46,303 nt of DNA from Coriobacteriia bacterium (GTDB taxonomy: Bacteria; Actinomycetota; Coriobacteriia; Coriobacteriales; Eggerthellaceae): NCBI GenBank assembly GCA_030536315.1, contig JAUNQF010000008.1, forward strand, positions 1 to 46,303. The letters run 5' to 3'. Below, one piece after another: positions 26,635-34,708 of the stretch. A model generated the notes under the pieces. That model searched no databases and was not told the origin of the DNA. It saw only the letters and a list, made by a program, of their open reading frames with translations. How positions within the stretch are numbered: the stretch's first letter is position 1; the number at the start of each line of letters is the position of its first letter. Position numbers and translations under genes: made by a program.

Positions 26635-27810
26635 TTATTTTTTCTTTGCAACTCCACTTGCAATTGCAGCTTCGGCAACAGCCTTGGCTACAACTTCGCC
26701 AACACCTTCTGCGAAAGGCGAAGGAATAATGCATTCCGGACCAAGCTCATCTTCGCTGACCATGCCAGCGATTGCTTTTGCAGCTGCCATTTTCATTTCT
26801 TCGTTGATATCCGTTGCGTGAACATCGAAGGTGCCTCGGAAAATTCCTGGAAATGCCAAAACGTTGTTAACCTGGTTCGGGAAATCAGAACGGCCGGTTG
26901 CCATAACAAACGCACCAGCTTCTTTGGCATCATCAGGGAAAATTTCAGGCGTTGGATTCGCACAAGCATAAACAATCGATTTCTCAGCCATGCTTGCAAC
27001 CATATCTTTGCTAACAGTGTTTGGCGCGCTACTTCCAATAAAAATGTCCGCACCAACCATCGCATCGGCGAGGCTACCTGTAATTCCCTCAGGGTTTGTG
27101 ACCTCGGCCATCTCTTTCTTAATCCAGTTAAGATCGTCGCGATCCTTATGAATAACGCCCTTGCTGTCGCACATAGTAACGTTCTTAAAGCCATAGCTGA
27201 GAAGCAGCTTAACAATTGCAGTTGCAGCAGCACCAGCGCCACAAGTGACAACCTTGCAATCCTCGGCCTTCTTATCAACAACTTTAAGCGCATTAATAAG
27301 ACCAGCTAGAACAACAATTGCTGTACCGTGTTGGTCGTCGTGAAAAATAGGAATGTCGCAAAGCTCCTTGCACTTGCGCTCAATTTCAAAACAGCGAGGC
27401 GCCGAAATATCCTCAAGATTAACGCCTCCAAAACTTCCAGAAATCATGTGCACAACGTGAGCAACTTCGTCAGGGTCTTGACTCTTAACGCAAATTGGAA
27501 TTGCGTCAACGCCGGCGAACTTCTTGAAAAGCGCACATTTGCCCTCCATAACAGGCATGCCAGCTTCCGGACCAATGTTTCCGAGGCCGAGCACCGCGCT
27601 CCCGTCAGTAATAACCGCGCACAAATTTCCGCGCATCGTCAAATTATAACTTTGCTCAATATCATCCTTGATAGCAAGGCAGGGCTCGGCAACACCAGGC
27701 GTGTAAGCCAGCGAAAGGTCAGTCGCATTCTCAAGCGGACACTTTAGCTCAGTGCTAATCTTACCCTTCCATTCAGCATGTTTCTTTAAAGATTCTTTAG
27801 CGTAATCCAT
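26635..27810 (-). CDS. NAD(P)-dependent malic enzyme
   Basis: Oxidative decarboxylation of malate to pyruvate in central metabolism. The 391-residue size is that of the small bacterial malic enzymes. Visible signatures are [32 protein letters not shown], the metal-binding [11 protein letters not shown], the dinucleotide-binding GAGAAATAI and ANPTPEI. The ATG is preceded by AGAGGA. It is the first gene of an apparent operon (malic enzyme, CofE-like, dinB, YolD-like). The grouping of a metabolic enzyme with a translesion polymerase is probably only co-transcription. Cofactor preference (NAD or NADP) cannot be settled by eye. Confidence 0.96.
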   Translation of the reverse strand: MDYAKESLKKHAEWKGKISTELKCPLENATDLSLAYTPGVAEPCLAIKDDIEQSYNLTMRGNLCAVITDGSAVLGLGNIGPEAGMPVMEGKCALFKKFAGVDAIPICVKSQDPDEVAHVVHMISGSFGGVNLEDISAPRCFEIERKCKELCDIPIFHDDQHGTAIVVLAGLINALKVVDKKAEDCKVVTCGAGAAATAIVKLLLSYGFKNVTMCDSKGVIHKDRDDLNWIKKEMAEVTNPEGITGSLADAMVGADIFIGSSAPNTVSKDMVASMAEKSIVYACANPTPEIFPDDAKEAGAFVMATGRSDFPNQVNNVLAFPGIFRGTFDVHATDINEEMKMAAAKAIAGMVSEDELGPECIIPSPFAEGVGEVVAKAVAEAAIASGVAKKK

Positions 27811-27848
27811 AATATTCCTCTCTTTTAAACGAATTTAATAGCAGCGCA

Positions 27849-27854
27849 ATTTTA
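27849..27854 (-). promoter_or_regulatory. Putative -10 box (TAAAAT) of the malic enzyme operon
   Basis: TAAAAT on the minus strand lies 38 nt before the malic enzyme ATG, in the 84-nt gap after the LCP gene. This allows a short leader that includes the ribosome site. No -35 at ideal spacing was recognised. Confidence 0.4.
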
Positions 27855-27894
27855 CCACAAACGCCACATAGCAAGTCTAAATTTTTGTCGAAAT

Positions 27895-29424
27895 TTATTC
27901 GAAGTCGAGGCCGATGATAACCAAAATGTCAGTGTCAAAATCATAATCGCCGTCATTTTGTTGGACACGCCCGCAACCGAGTTTGTCCGCGATAGCTTCG
28001 GCGGCATCTTCCTTGTCATCGTCCTTATATATAATTAGTGTTTTCGAATAATTGTCTTTGTCCGCGTTGCCAGTTGTGGCCGTGAATCCAAGCGCGATGA
28101 TTTTCAACGAAGCCGAAGCCGCAGCTCCATCAACTCCCGATCCATTTTTAACGCTGACCGTTCCTTCCCAGTCGCCAGATCCAGAAGTGCTCATAACCGT
28201 GCCTGTAGCAGGGTCGATGTATGGCTCTTCGTTAGGTGGAAGACCGGCATCCATGCGCTTCATCATCGCTTTCCACTCAACTTCGTCAAGCTCTTCGTAT
28301 CAACCACCATTTTTATAAACGCCTTGAGTTGGAGTCATTGCTGTGTAAACATCCTTCGCGGGGTTTAGGCCCTTCATCAACTGGGCAAGACCAATCATGT
28401 CGTTGATGGCAAGGTCAGTTTTTATGTAGCCAGACATATCCATAACGGTTTGCGCAATTGTCATGATGTCCGAATCAAGAGCCTTTTGCGCAATTGCCGA
28501 AAGAAGCATGCGCTGGTTTGCCGCGCGGAATTTATCGCCGTCACCATAGGCGTCATAAGCGTGGCGCGACCTGGCTAAAATCAAAGCTTCTTGGCCATTA
28601 AGATGCTGCGGACCAGCTGGAACGTAGCCGCCAGCTTCGGGGTCATTTATCTCAATTGGCACATTTACATCAACTCCGCCAAGATCATTTACCGCAGCTG
28701 TGAAACCGTCGAAGTTAATTTCGGCGTAATGGTTAATTGGAACGCCGGCAAGTTTTGACACATTTTTGATGACAAGCTCCGGCCCGCCAATCGAATGCGA
28801 AGCATTAATTTTTTGAACGCCATATTCACCACCCATATCCATTTCGATGTCGCGGTGAATTGACATGAGCGTAACTTTTTTCTCGTTAGCAGCAACGCGA
28901 GCAAGAATCATGCTGTCGGAACGGTAATCCGAATCATCGCCGCCGCTTTCGGCTTTGCGAACGTCCGAAGAATCAACACCCATGAGCACCATGTAAAAAG
29001 GCTTGTCCAAGCTGGTTGGAGTGAGTCCGATGTTGCCCATTCCAGCGTTTAAATTACAACTTATAATGCCGAAGGCAATCGCTCCAGCAGCAACCAAAGC
29101 CCCAAGAATCGAACACACAATTATTATGATCTTCTTTTTGCGCTTTTTCTTATCCTGAGCCTTGCGCGCCGCAGCGTATTTTTGTTGTTGCCCACGTCGC
29201 GAATAATCGCTGAGCGATTCCTGAGGCTTAAAGCCCAGGTCGGCTCCTCGTCTTCGGCTCTGCTTTTTAGCATTTGGATTGCCAGCGTATCCAACAGTGT
29301 TTGTTGGGTCAATTTGTCCGGTGCGCCCGGTTGGGCTGGCTTCGTAAGTTCGGCGGTTAAGTTCACTGAATCCAGTGGTTGGTTTTTTGCGTCCGCCCGC
29401 GCTTTTTCTGTTAAAAATTCCCAT
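27895..29424 (-). CDS. LytR-CpsA-Psr (LCP) family wall-polymer ligase with LytR C-terminal domain
   Basis: Membrane enzyme of the LCP family, which transfers lipid-linked wall polymers to peptidoglycan. 509 residues: a basic, glutamine-rich cytoplasmic tail (1-97), one membrane helix (about 98-122), and an extracytoplasmic LCP domain with MGVDSSD, RSDSMILARV, MSIHRD, DLGGVDVNVP and ALILARSRHAYD. A LytR_C-type domain (about 405-509) begins WEGTVSVKNGSG. One TGA (complement of 28300-28302, residue 375) reads as Trp and joins the LCP part to the C-terminal part in one frame. The start ATG lies 10 nt after TATAAT with no Shine-Dalgarno site. It is a paralogue of the LCP half of the fusion protein at 43.7-45.7 kb. 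Confidence 0.95.
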
Positions 29425-29434
29425 AACGCACTAT

Positions 29435-29445
29435 ATTATATTATA
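29435..29445 (-). promoter_or_regulatory. Overlapping -10 boxes (TATAAT) of the LCP gene
   Basis: Two overlapping TATAAT hexamers on the minus strand (complement of 29435-29440 and 29440-29445). The nearer ends 10 nt from the ATG, so transcripts would have almost no leader. Confidence 0.55.
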
Positions 29446-29546
29446 ACCATCGGGGCCGGGGGCACTGAGATTTAATTATTTTTTATTTTTGTTAATTCTT
29501 ATTTAATATTTTTTAAATTTTTTTTATTGTAAAATATAGCTTACAA

Positions 29547-29552
29547 TATAAT
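29547..29552 (+). promoter_or_regulatory. -10 box (TATAAT) of galactokinase
   Basis: Exact TATAAT 7 nt before an in-frame ATG at 29560. It lies in a very AT-rich divergent gap between the LCP gene and the kinase. A TTGTAA at 29527-29532 is the only -35 candidate but is too close (14 nt). Confidence 0.55.
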
Positions 29553-29559
29553 ATAGGTA

Positions 29560-30738
29560 ATGTCTGAAAGGGAAATCATGGGTAAGAACTTTAAAGCTTT
29601 CGCGCCGGGGCGTACTGAAATTGCAGGCAACCACGTTGATCATCAGCACGGAATTGCTGTTACAGGAAGCCTCAAGCAGGGGATTTCGGCCGATGTTGAG
29701 CTTCGTGATGACAAAATCATACATATTAATAGTGAGGGTTTCGAGCCCTTTGATGTTGACATTGACAAAGTCGCCGAAGCCATGGCGCCCGACCCTTCGA
29801 AGTTTAATACCACCGAAGCCCTGGTCGCCGGCGTTGCGCATAAATTCATCGAAGCTGGCGTTCCAATTTCTGGCTTCACCGCGAATTGCTCGTCAACCAT
29901 TGGTGCAGGTATGGGCTTGTCTTCGTCAGCCGCTTTTGAACTTTTGATTGCCGTAATCCTAAACGATGCCTATGCAAGCGGCAAGTTCAGCAAGATGGAG
30001 CTTGCGCAAATTGGGCATTTTGCCGAGGTTGAATATTACGGCAAGCCTTGCGGGCTTTTGGACGAAACTGCAATTTCGTATGGCGGCATTATTAAGATTA
30101 ACTTTGCAAACCCCGAAGTCCTGGACGTCAAGCCGATTGACTTTAGCTTCGAACGTGCTGGTCTTGGAGCTGTTTTGGTCGATAGCGGTGCCGAACATGG
30201 TGACATTTCGCATATGTATGCGGCAATTCCTGGCGACATGAAAAAGGTTGCCGAAATGTGCGGCGTTGAATTTTTAAACGAAACTAATATTAGTACGCTT
30301 TCGAAAAATTTGATGAATGCCGAAAAAGTTTTGGGCGACAAAGCTGCCAACCGAGGCATCAATTACTTCCATGAGATCAATCTTACAAAAGAACGCATCA
30401 AAGCAATGGAGGCTGGCGACGGCAAGTTGTTTATGCAACTTCACGGGCTGTCTGGTTCTTCGTCGGCACAATTTTTACAAAATGTTACAGTCAGCGAAGA
30501 AGACCAGCAAGCCACTTTGTGCCAAGCTATTTGCGAGCTTTGTTTAGACCAAGCTTGCGAAGGCGACTACACAAACCGCGGTGCAAGTAGAATTCACGGA
30601 GGTGGTTTTGGAGGCTGTATGCAGGTCTTTTTACCGATTGAACAAGTCTCCAAATTCTGCACGCTGGTAAACGAAATCTACGGCCGCGAAGCCGCCACCG
30701 AAATCCAATTCTCCGACACCGGCGCAACAACACTCTAA
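29560..30738 (+). CDS. galK: Galactokinase-type GHMP kinase
   Basis: GHMP-superfamily sugar kinase, most likely phosphorylating galactose for the Leloir pathway. Motif 1 is APGRTEIAGNHVDHQHG, where galactokinases have PGR...GEHTDY. Motif 2 is the phosphate-binding STIGAGMGLSSSAAFE, and motif 3 is IHGGGFGGCMQVF. The N-G-x-H variant of motif 1 is common in Clostridia-type galactokinases. Two starts are possible: ATG 29560, 7 nt after the -10 box (leaderless), or ATG 29578, with AAAGGGA upstream. The longer form has 392 residues. It is the only plus-strand gene on the left arm, so it faces the replication fork. No galT or galE is visible, so the exact sugar is a family-based inference. Confidence 0.88.
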   Translation: MSEREIMGKNFKAFAPGRTEIAGNHVDHQHGIAVTGSLKQGISADVELRDDKIIHINSEGFEPFDVDIDKVAEAMAPDPSKFNTTEALVAGVAHKFIEAGVPISGFTANCSSTIGAGMGLSSSAAFELLIAVILNDAYASGKFSKMELAQIGHFAEVEYYGKPCGLLDETAISYGGIIKINFANPEVLDVKPIDFSFERAGLGAVLVDSGAEHGDISHMYAAIPGDMKKVAEMCGVEFLNETNISTLSKNLMNAEKVLGDKAANRGINYFHEINLTKERIKAMEAGDGKLFMQLHGLSGSSSAQFLQNVTVSEEDQQATLCQAICELCLDQACEGDYTNRGASRIHGGGFGGCMQVFLPIEQVSKFCTLVNEIYGREAATEIQFSDTGATTL

Positions 30739-30790
30739 TTCCCCGGGGCCAGTACTCGATTTACTCGTGGCATTTACTCGATTTTGAAAA

Positions 30791-31378
30791 TTATGATCGA
30801 ATCGTCAGCGGTTCGTTTTCTATGCAGGAGATTATTTGGCTGGGTTCGCCAGATGGTTTTTGTTTTTTCTCATAAACAAAATCTACTTGTTCAAGCAATT
30901 TTTTAGGAACTCGGTCGAGAGTTTTTGGAGCATGGTCTCCGCTTAAGTTGGCGGAAGTGCAAGCAACAGGACACCCAACAAAATCGATTGCGTTGATCAG
31001 CTCTTCGCAATTTGGAATACGAAAAGCAACCGTGTGCTGGTCCTTCGCTGTGTTGACTCCCAAACCCTCAGGAAGCCTGTCATTAACTTCAAACACTAAA
31101 GTTGTAGCGCCAGGTCATTTTTCTTTAATTAAATCTTCTGCGTATTCATTAATGTTTATCGCCCATTCATTTAACATTTCTTTTGATGAAATTAATCATG
31201 GCAAAGCTTTACTCTGATTTCTGTTTTTGATGTTATAAATTCTTTGGATATTATTATTTATTTTACCGTCACATAAAATTGTGCAAGCAACGCCAACTAC
31301 GGTATCAGTTTCAAACACACAAAGTTTACCCGCGTTTAAATATTCTATAAATTCTGAATATTTTGAAGAAGACTTCAC
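30791..31378 (-). CDS. YrdC/Sua5-family threonylcarbamoyl-AMP synthase
   Basis: A 195-residue protein of the YrdC/Sua5 fold, which makes threonylcarbamoyl-AMP for the t6A modification of ANN-decoding tRNAs. Visible features are an early Thr-rich nucleotide site (FETDTVVGVACT), IYNIKNRNQSKALP, WPGATTLVF, TVAFRIPN and TSANLSGD. Two TGA codons (complement of 31196 and 31115, first bases) read as Trp. The second gives the conserved K-W-P-G. The start is GTG (31376-31378), 2 nt after the stop of the L,D-transpeptidase gene and without its own ribosome site, so translation is probably coupled. The length matches the short YrdC form without the Sua5 C-terminal domain. Confidence 0.92.
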
Positions 31379-31380
31379 TA

Positions 31381-33084
31381 TTAATTATGAACAACAACGA
31401 TGTCGCCAGAACTACAACAACCATATAAACTTTGAGCAGCACTATATGGCAAATTAATGCATCCGTGACTTCCATTTGTAATCCACCAATCACCACCGAA
31501 GGTTGGCTGCCACGTGGCATCATGAAAACCAATGCTGTTTCCAACAAAGCCCATCCAATATTGAACAGTGGTTTCGTATTCGGGCTTGCCTGTTGCAGGG
31601 TCAATGTTTCCAATCAAAGTCGAAGGACTGCTCTTCGCCTTAATTGTGTAAACTCCTGTCGGAGTATTCTTGCCCGGCTTACCAGACACAATCGCGCTCG
31701 ACCAAATCATGTTTCCGGCATCATCATACATTCTTGCCATTTGCTGACTCAAATCAACATCAATATAACGAGCGCCCCAATCGCGCTGGCCAGGACCTCC
31801 ATAACCATTAAGTGTCGAAGAGCACGGAACGGTCAGGGTTTGAACTTTTCCAAGAGGAACCTGAGTTGCAACCAAAGTTTTTAGCGCCTCTTGATCGATT
31901 TGCCAACCGATGTTGTCACCGCCTTTTACAGTGCAACTTTTTCCATACGGCGTAACAAAATGTCGCTCTTTCCCGAGCGTGTCACACTGGTCGGCCAAGT
32001 TCACAGCCCAGGCATTCAGCAATTCGTCGTTAAGCCCTGCAACATAATTCGGCTTGAGCTGCAACCAAGAAACCCATGTGGTCAAATTAAGAGTTGACAC
32101 AATCGATCCGCCCATATTTAAATTAAGCAAGGACTCAACTAAAACTTTAGCTTGCTCGATTGCGTCTTCGCACCTGTCGTCATCGGCAAAAAGCGTTGGG
32201 AGGACTTGCTCGTCTTCGCCGCATTCTAAATGGCGCCTGCCCGATCCAATATATCCAAGTATCGAAGCCAAGGTCTTATCCGGGTCAAGAGTGTTTCCCA
32301 TGACTTCGTCTTTGATACTTATGTCCTTTGTCATTGGGTCACAAACCAAGTTTGCGTTTTCTGGCGGAGTAGATTTTTGATTATGAGCCGCAATGGCTGG
32401 AACAGCAAGGTTTGTTGCAACATCTTTATTAAAACTTACAACCGAATCAGTCATAAAATCATGAACCATAAAAACCTCATAAGGCCAAGCGAGCGGATTT
32501 TTCTTCTCAATTACGCGGTCAACTACCTGGTCAATGTCGAAGTTATAGTCCATCGCCTTTCCGTCAATTTCAAGTTCGAAGTCCAGGCCGTCCGCTTTAA
32601 AAACATATTCGCCAGCGTTTGGGATTAACGAAAGTTGCATAACATGCTTTGTTTGAAACGACAGATCCGTGTCAGCAACTATTGTTCTTGGAAAACAAAC
32701 AAAGGAAAAGAGGAGGCAACCTAAAACGTAAACGCCGGCCAAAGACGCTCCAACAATTGCTGCAATTTTCTTTCTCCTTTTTGCAGCGCGTAATTTTTCG
32801 AGCTTTTGTAATCTCTTTTCTTTATTAGTTTTTGGTTCTGGTTTCTTTTTTGGTAATTTATCTTTAAGATAAACACCAAAATCTTTAATATTTTTTGATT
32901 CTTTTTTATTTGAATCTTTTTTAGTTGATTTAGGCTTAGTGCTTTTTGTTTCTTTTTTAGTAGTTTTTGCTTTAGTCTTATTATTGTTTGTTTTCTTCCC
33001 AACATTTTTTGAAGAATGCTTAGGAGTAGTTTTTTTCTTTTTAGTTTCAGTCTTTTTCTTTGTATTTTTCTTAGATGTGGCCAT
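31381..33084 (-). CDS. Membrane-anchored L,D-transpeptidase (YkuD family)
   Basis: Peptidoglycan 3-3 cross-linking enzyme or relative. The 567 residues comprise a very lysine-rich, low-complexity cytoplasmic tail (about 1-104), one membrane helix (about 105-130), an extracytoplasmic region like the peptidoglycan-binding domain paired with YkuD domains (about 140-420), and a C-terminal YkuD domain from about 430. The catalytic motif is NGSHGCINLP with the nucleophile near Cys542; upstream conserved pieces are SGKPGKNTPTGVY and IGFHDATWQP. No TGA codons are present. The start ATG is 6 nt after a TAAAAT box. It is the first gene left of the origin. Confidence 0.95.
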   Translation of the reverse strand: MATSKKNTKKKTETKKKKTTPKHSSKNVGKKTNNNKTKAKTTKKETKSTKPKSTKKDSNKKESKNIKDFGVYLKDKLPKKKPEPKTNKEKRLQKLEKLRAAKRRKKIAAIVGASLAGVYVLGCLLFSFVCFPRTIVADTDLSFQTKHVMQLSLIPNAGEYVFKADGLDFELEIDGKAMDYNFDIDQVVDRVIEKKNPLAWPYEVFMVHDFMTDSVVSFNKDVATNLAVPAIAAHNQKSTPPENANLVCDPMTKDISIKDEVMGNTLDPDKTLASILGYIGSGRRHLECGEDEQVLPTLFADDDRCEDAIEQAKVLVESLLNLNMGGSIVSTLNLTTWVSWLQLKPNYVAGLNDELLNAWAVNLADQCDTLGKERHFVTPYGKSCTVKGGDNIGWQIDQEALKTLVATQVPLGKVQTLTVPCSSTLNGYGGPGQRDWGARYIDVDLSQQMARMYDDAGNMIWSSAIVSGKPGKNTPTGVYTIKAKSSPSTLIGNIDPATGKPEYETTVQYWMGFVGNSIGFHDATWQPTFGGDWWITNGSHGCINLPYSAAQSLYGCCSSGDIVVVHN

Positions 33085-33090
33085 AGCCGA

Positions 33091-33096
33091 ATTTTA
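33091..33096 (-). promoter_or_regulatory. Putative -10 box (TAAAAT) of the L,D-transpeptidase gene
   Basis: TAAAAT on the minus strand ends 6 nt before the ATG, a leaderless arrangement. The 35-bp tandem repeats begin about 30 nt upstream, where a regulator could sit. Confidence 0.45.
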
Positions 33097-33128
33097 CAAC
33101 ATAAAACTGCATAATGCACAACAATTTC

Positions 33129-33206
33129 CCAAAAGGTGTAATTATTGCCAGGCATGAAATGCACCAAAAGGTGTAATTATTGCCTGGCATGAATTACATC
33201 TTTTGG
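33129..33206. repeat. Two 35-bp tandem repeats followed by an inverted partial copy
   Basis: Copies at 33129-33163 and 33164-33198 share a 21-bp head starting CCAAAAGGTGTAATTATTGC, then differ at one base and in the last few bases. An inverted partial copy (complement CCAAAAGATGTAATT, 33192-33206) overlaps the end, giving 15-bp arms with one mismatch. Inner GCCAGGC and GCCTGGC are also mutually inverted. Placed between the transpeptidase promoter and the DnaA boxes, it could be an operator or part of the origin. Confidence 0.8.
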
Positions 33207-33679
33207 GATTCGGGGTTGTTCGTTTTTTTCGAACAAAGGAAAAGATTTCCACAATAAAATTCAAAAAATTGTGGAATTTGTGGATAAACTACATTTTCCG
33301 AGCATATGGCTGTGGAAATGTGGCCATTTTTGATAACAAAAAACAAAATGTTTGAAATTTTTAGAACAATATATCGGTTTTCTAAACTTCCTGCTTTATA
33401 GATTATTGAGGCTTTCTACCTGGTGTTTTTTAGCTGAATATTTGTTCGTTTTATTGTTGCTTTGTTCGTTTTTCTTGTTCTTTTATATGTTTTTTGATCA
33501 TCAATATTTAGGCCAAATTTCTGCACCCAATTTATCAGGGATTTTATGATTTTAGGCAAAGAAATCAACAAATTTCCGAACAAAATAAGCAAATTTTTCT
33601 CAATTTTCAAGATTTCCACAATTTGTGAATAAATTGTGGATAACTGAGAAAGAACAACTTAAAGCTATAAAAATATTTC
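33207..33679. other. oriC: Probable chromosomal replication origin (oriC)
   Basis: AT-rich non-coding stretch between the transpeptidase gene and the ATPase/dnaA genes. Two perfect DnaA boxes (TTATCCACA on the minus strand) lie at 33279-33287 and 33635-33643. Near-matches include TTTCCACA at 33246-33253, TGTGGAATT at 33269-33277, TGTGGAAAT at about 33311, TTTCCACA near 33613 and TGTGAATAA near 33624. TGTTCG-containing motifs recur at 33217, 33442 and 33462, and in inverse at 33230 and 33578. A 7-bp hairpin TTGTTCG/CGAACAA with a T7 loop is at 33216-33236. Gene orientation flips from mostly minus to mostly plus here, as expected for a bidirectional origin. Confidence 0.85.
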
Positions 33680-33722
33680 TTGCTATTAAATGAATTTTAT
33701 GTATAATAGTTTTCCCTTTCAT
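33680..33722 (+). promoter_or_regulatory. Promoter of the ATPase/HTH gene with TSS-proximal CCCTTTCA
   Basis: TTGCTA (33680-33685), a 16-nt spacer and TATAAT (33702-33707). Exactly 6 nt later is CCCTTTCA (33714-33721), an octamer found at the same spacing at dnaA. The leader of about 105 nt also holds an inverted pair TTGTAA/TTACAA and an ATGAAAG (33784-33790) that mirrors CTTTCAT. Confidence 0.7.
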
Positions 33723-33818
33723 CAAAGATGACTTGTAAGTGGGTGTTTACAAATGTTCGTTTTATGAAATCTTTCAAGTTAAAATGAAAGCAAAGGAAAA
33801 TGTATAAACAAAAAGAAA

Positions 33819-34634
33819 ATGGCTGAAACAGAAACTAAACATAAAAAGATAACTTATAACTCGGTCCAGAGAGAAGACTTTAGCGTGGTCCGAACTCCTG
33901 CTCGCGTTGCAGTATATGATGACCTAAAGGCTCCCCCTCGTGTTATTGATGTATCGCCTGACATAACAAACAACTTTATTGAAAAACTCGCTTCAACAAT
34001 TTATGACGAAGCAAACAAAAAAGGGAGCAAGATTCCATACACTGTAATTAGAGAAATTTCTGAAAACTTTATCCACGCCCGCTTCACTGAGATTGTTGTT
34101 TCAATTCTGGATAACGGAAACACAATTCGCTTCACAGATCAAGGGCCCGGATTTTCAGACACAAACAACGCACAACTTCCGGGCTTCACTTCGGCGACCG
34201 AAGCCATGAAGCAATACATCCGAGGCGTTGGATCAGGCCTTCCTACAGTAAAAGATTATCTTAACTATTCTGATGGCAGCTTAAAGATTGAAAACAACCT
34301 CGAAAATGGCGCCGTCGTTACAATTAGTATGCTCGAGAACCTGAACAATTCTTCGGCGTTTTCTGAATTTGATAAAGCTCAAAGCAAAGCAAAATACACC
34401 GAAAAAATGACGAAGCTATCCCCAACACTTTCTCCAAGGGAACGCGATGTGCTCAAGCTTTTCTTAACCGAAGGCGATTTAGGCGTGTCGCAAATTAAGG
34501 ACTTACTAAACATTCCTCTTTCAAGCACTCACAAAATCTTGACCAATTTAGAACAAAGCGGATTGGTCCAAAGAGTTGGCAACAAACGTCGAATTTTGTC
34601 CGACCAAGGCTTCGCCGTTGCAAATATTCTCTAA
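33819..34634 (+). CDS. Histidine-kinase-type ATPase with C-terminal helix-turn-helix, next to oriC
   Basis: A 271-residue protein with no membrane segment or signal peptide. Residues about 50-175 form a GHKL-type ATPase: N-box in IREISENFIHARF, G1 in DQGPGF and G2 in GVGSGLPTVKDYL. There is no dimerisation/phospho-acceptor histidine domain and no sensor domain. Residues about 205-270 form a winged-helix or LuxR-like HTH (LSPRERDVLKLFL, then IKDLLNIPLSSTHKILTNLE). An ATP-binding DNA-binding protein between oriC and dnaA may tune initiation or dnaA expression. I believe related genes occur beside dnaA in Coriobacteriia, but cannot confirm it here. Ribosome-site evidence for ATG 33819 is weak. 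Confidence 0.8.
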   Translation: MAETETKHKKITYNSVQREDFSVVRTPARVAVYDDLKAPPRVIDVSPDITNNFIEKLASTIYDEANKKGSKIPYTVIREISENFIHARFTEIVVSILDNGNTIRFTDQGPGFSDTNNAQLPGFTSATEAMKQYIRGVGSGLPTVKDYLNYSDGSLKIENNLENGAVVTISMLENLNNSSAFSEFDKAQSKAKYTEKMTKLSPTLSPRERDVLKLFLTEGDLGVSQIKDLLNIPLSSTHKILTNLEQSGLVQRVGNKRRILSDQGFAVANIL

Positions 34635-34663
34635 ATTTTTAGAAAATCTCGCATCAATTCAAA

Positions 34664-34699
34664 ATGAAAGTGATATAGTAAGCCTCCCTTTCACGATTG
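34664..34699 (+). promoter_or_regulatory. Promoter region of dnaA
   Basis: A TATAGT -10 box (34674-34679) is followed 6 nt later by CCCTTTCA (34686-34693), as at the neighbouring ATPase gene. TGAAAG just upstream (34665-34670) forms an inverted pair with CTTTCA around the -10. A TGTGGAAAA (complement TTTTCCACA), a DnaA-box variant, begins at about 34699 before the start codon and could mediate autoregulation. Confidence 0.6.
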
Positions 34700-34708
34700 T
34701 GGAAAACT

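Noticed and set aside
30739-30790. Repeated TTACTCG words after galK as a terminator or small RNA
   Set aside because: Three short direct repeats without a stable hairpin or T-run.
33216-33236. SOS (LexA) box at the GTTCG/CGAAC hairpin near oriC
   Set aside because: The Gram-positive LexA box is CGAAC-N4-GTTCG; here the arms are in the reverse order with a T7 loop.
33800-33838. Small upstream ORF (12 residues) overlapping the start of the ATPase-HTH gene, with AAAGGA in front
   Set aside because: Too short to support. The ribosome-like site may serve the main gene, although it is nearer the small ORF. Kept only as a note.
34630-34643. Palindrome TCTAAATTTTTAGA at the end of the ATPase-HTH gene as a terminator
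   Set aside because: Only A/T-rich 6-bp arms and no T-run after it; too weak to call.
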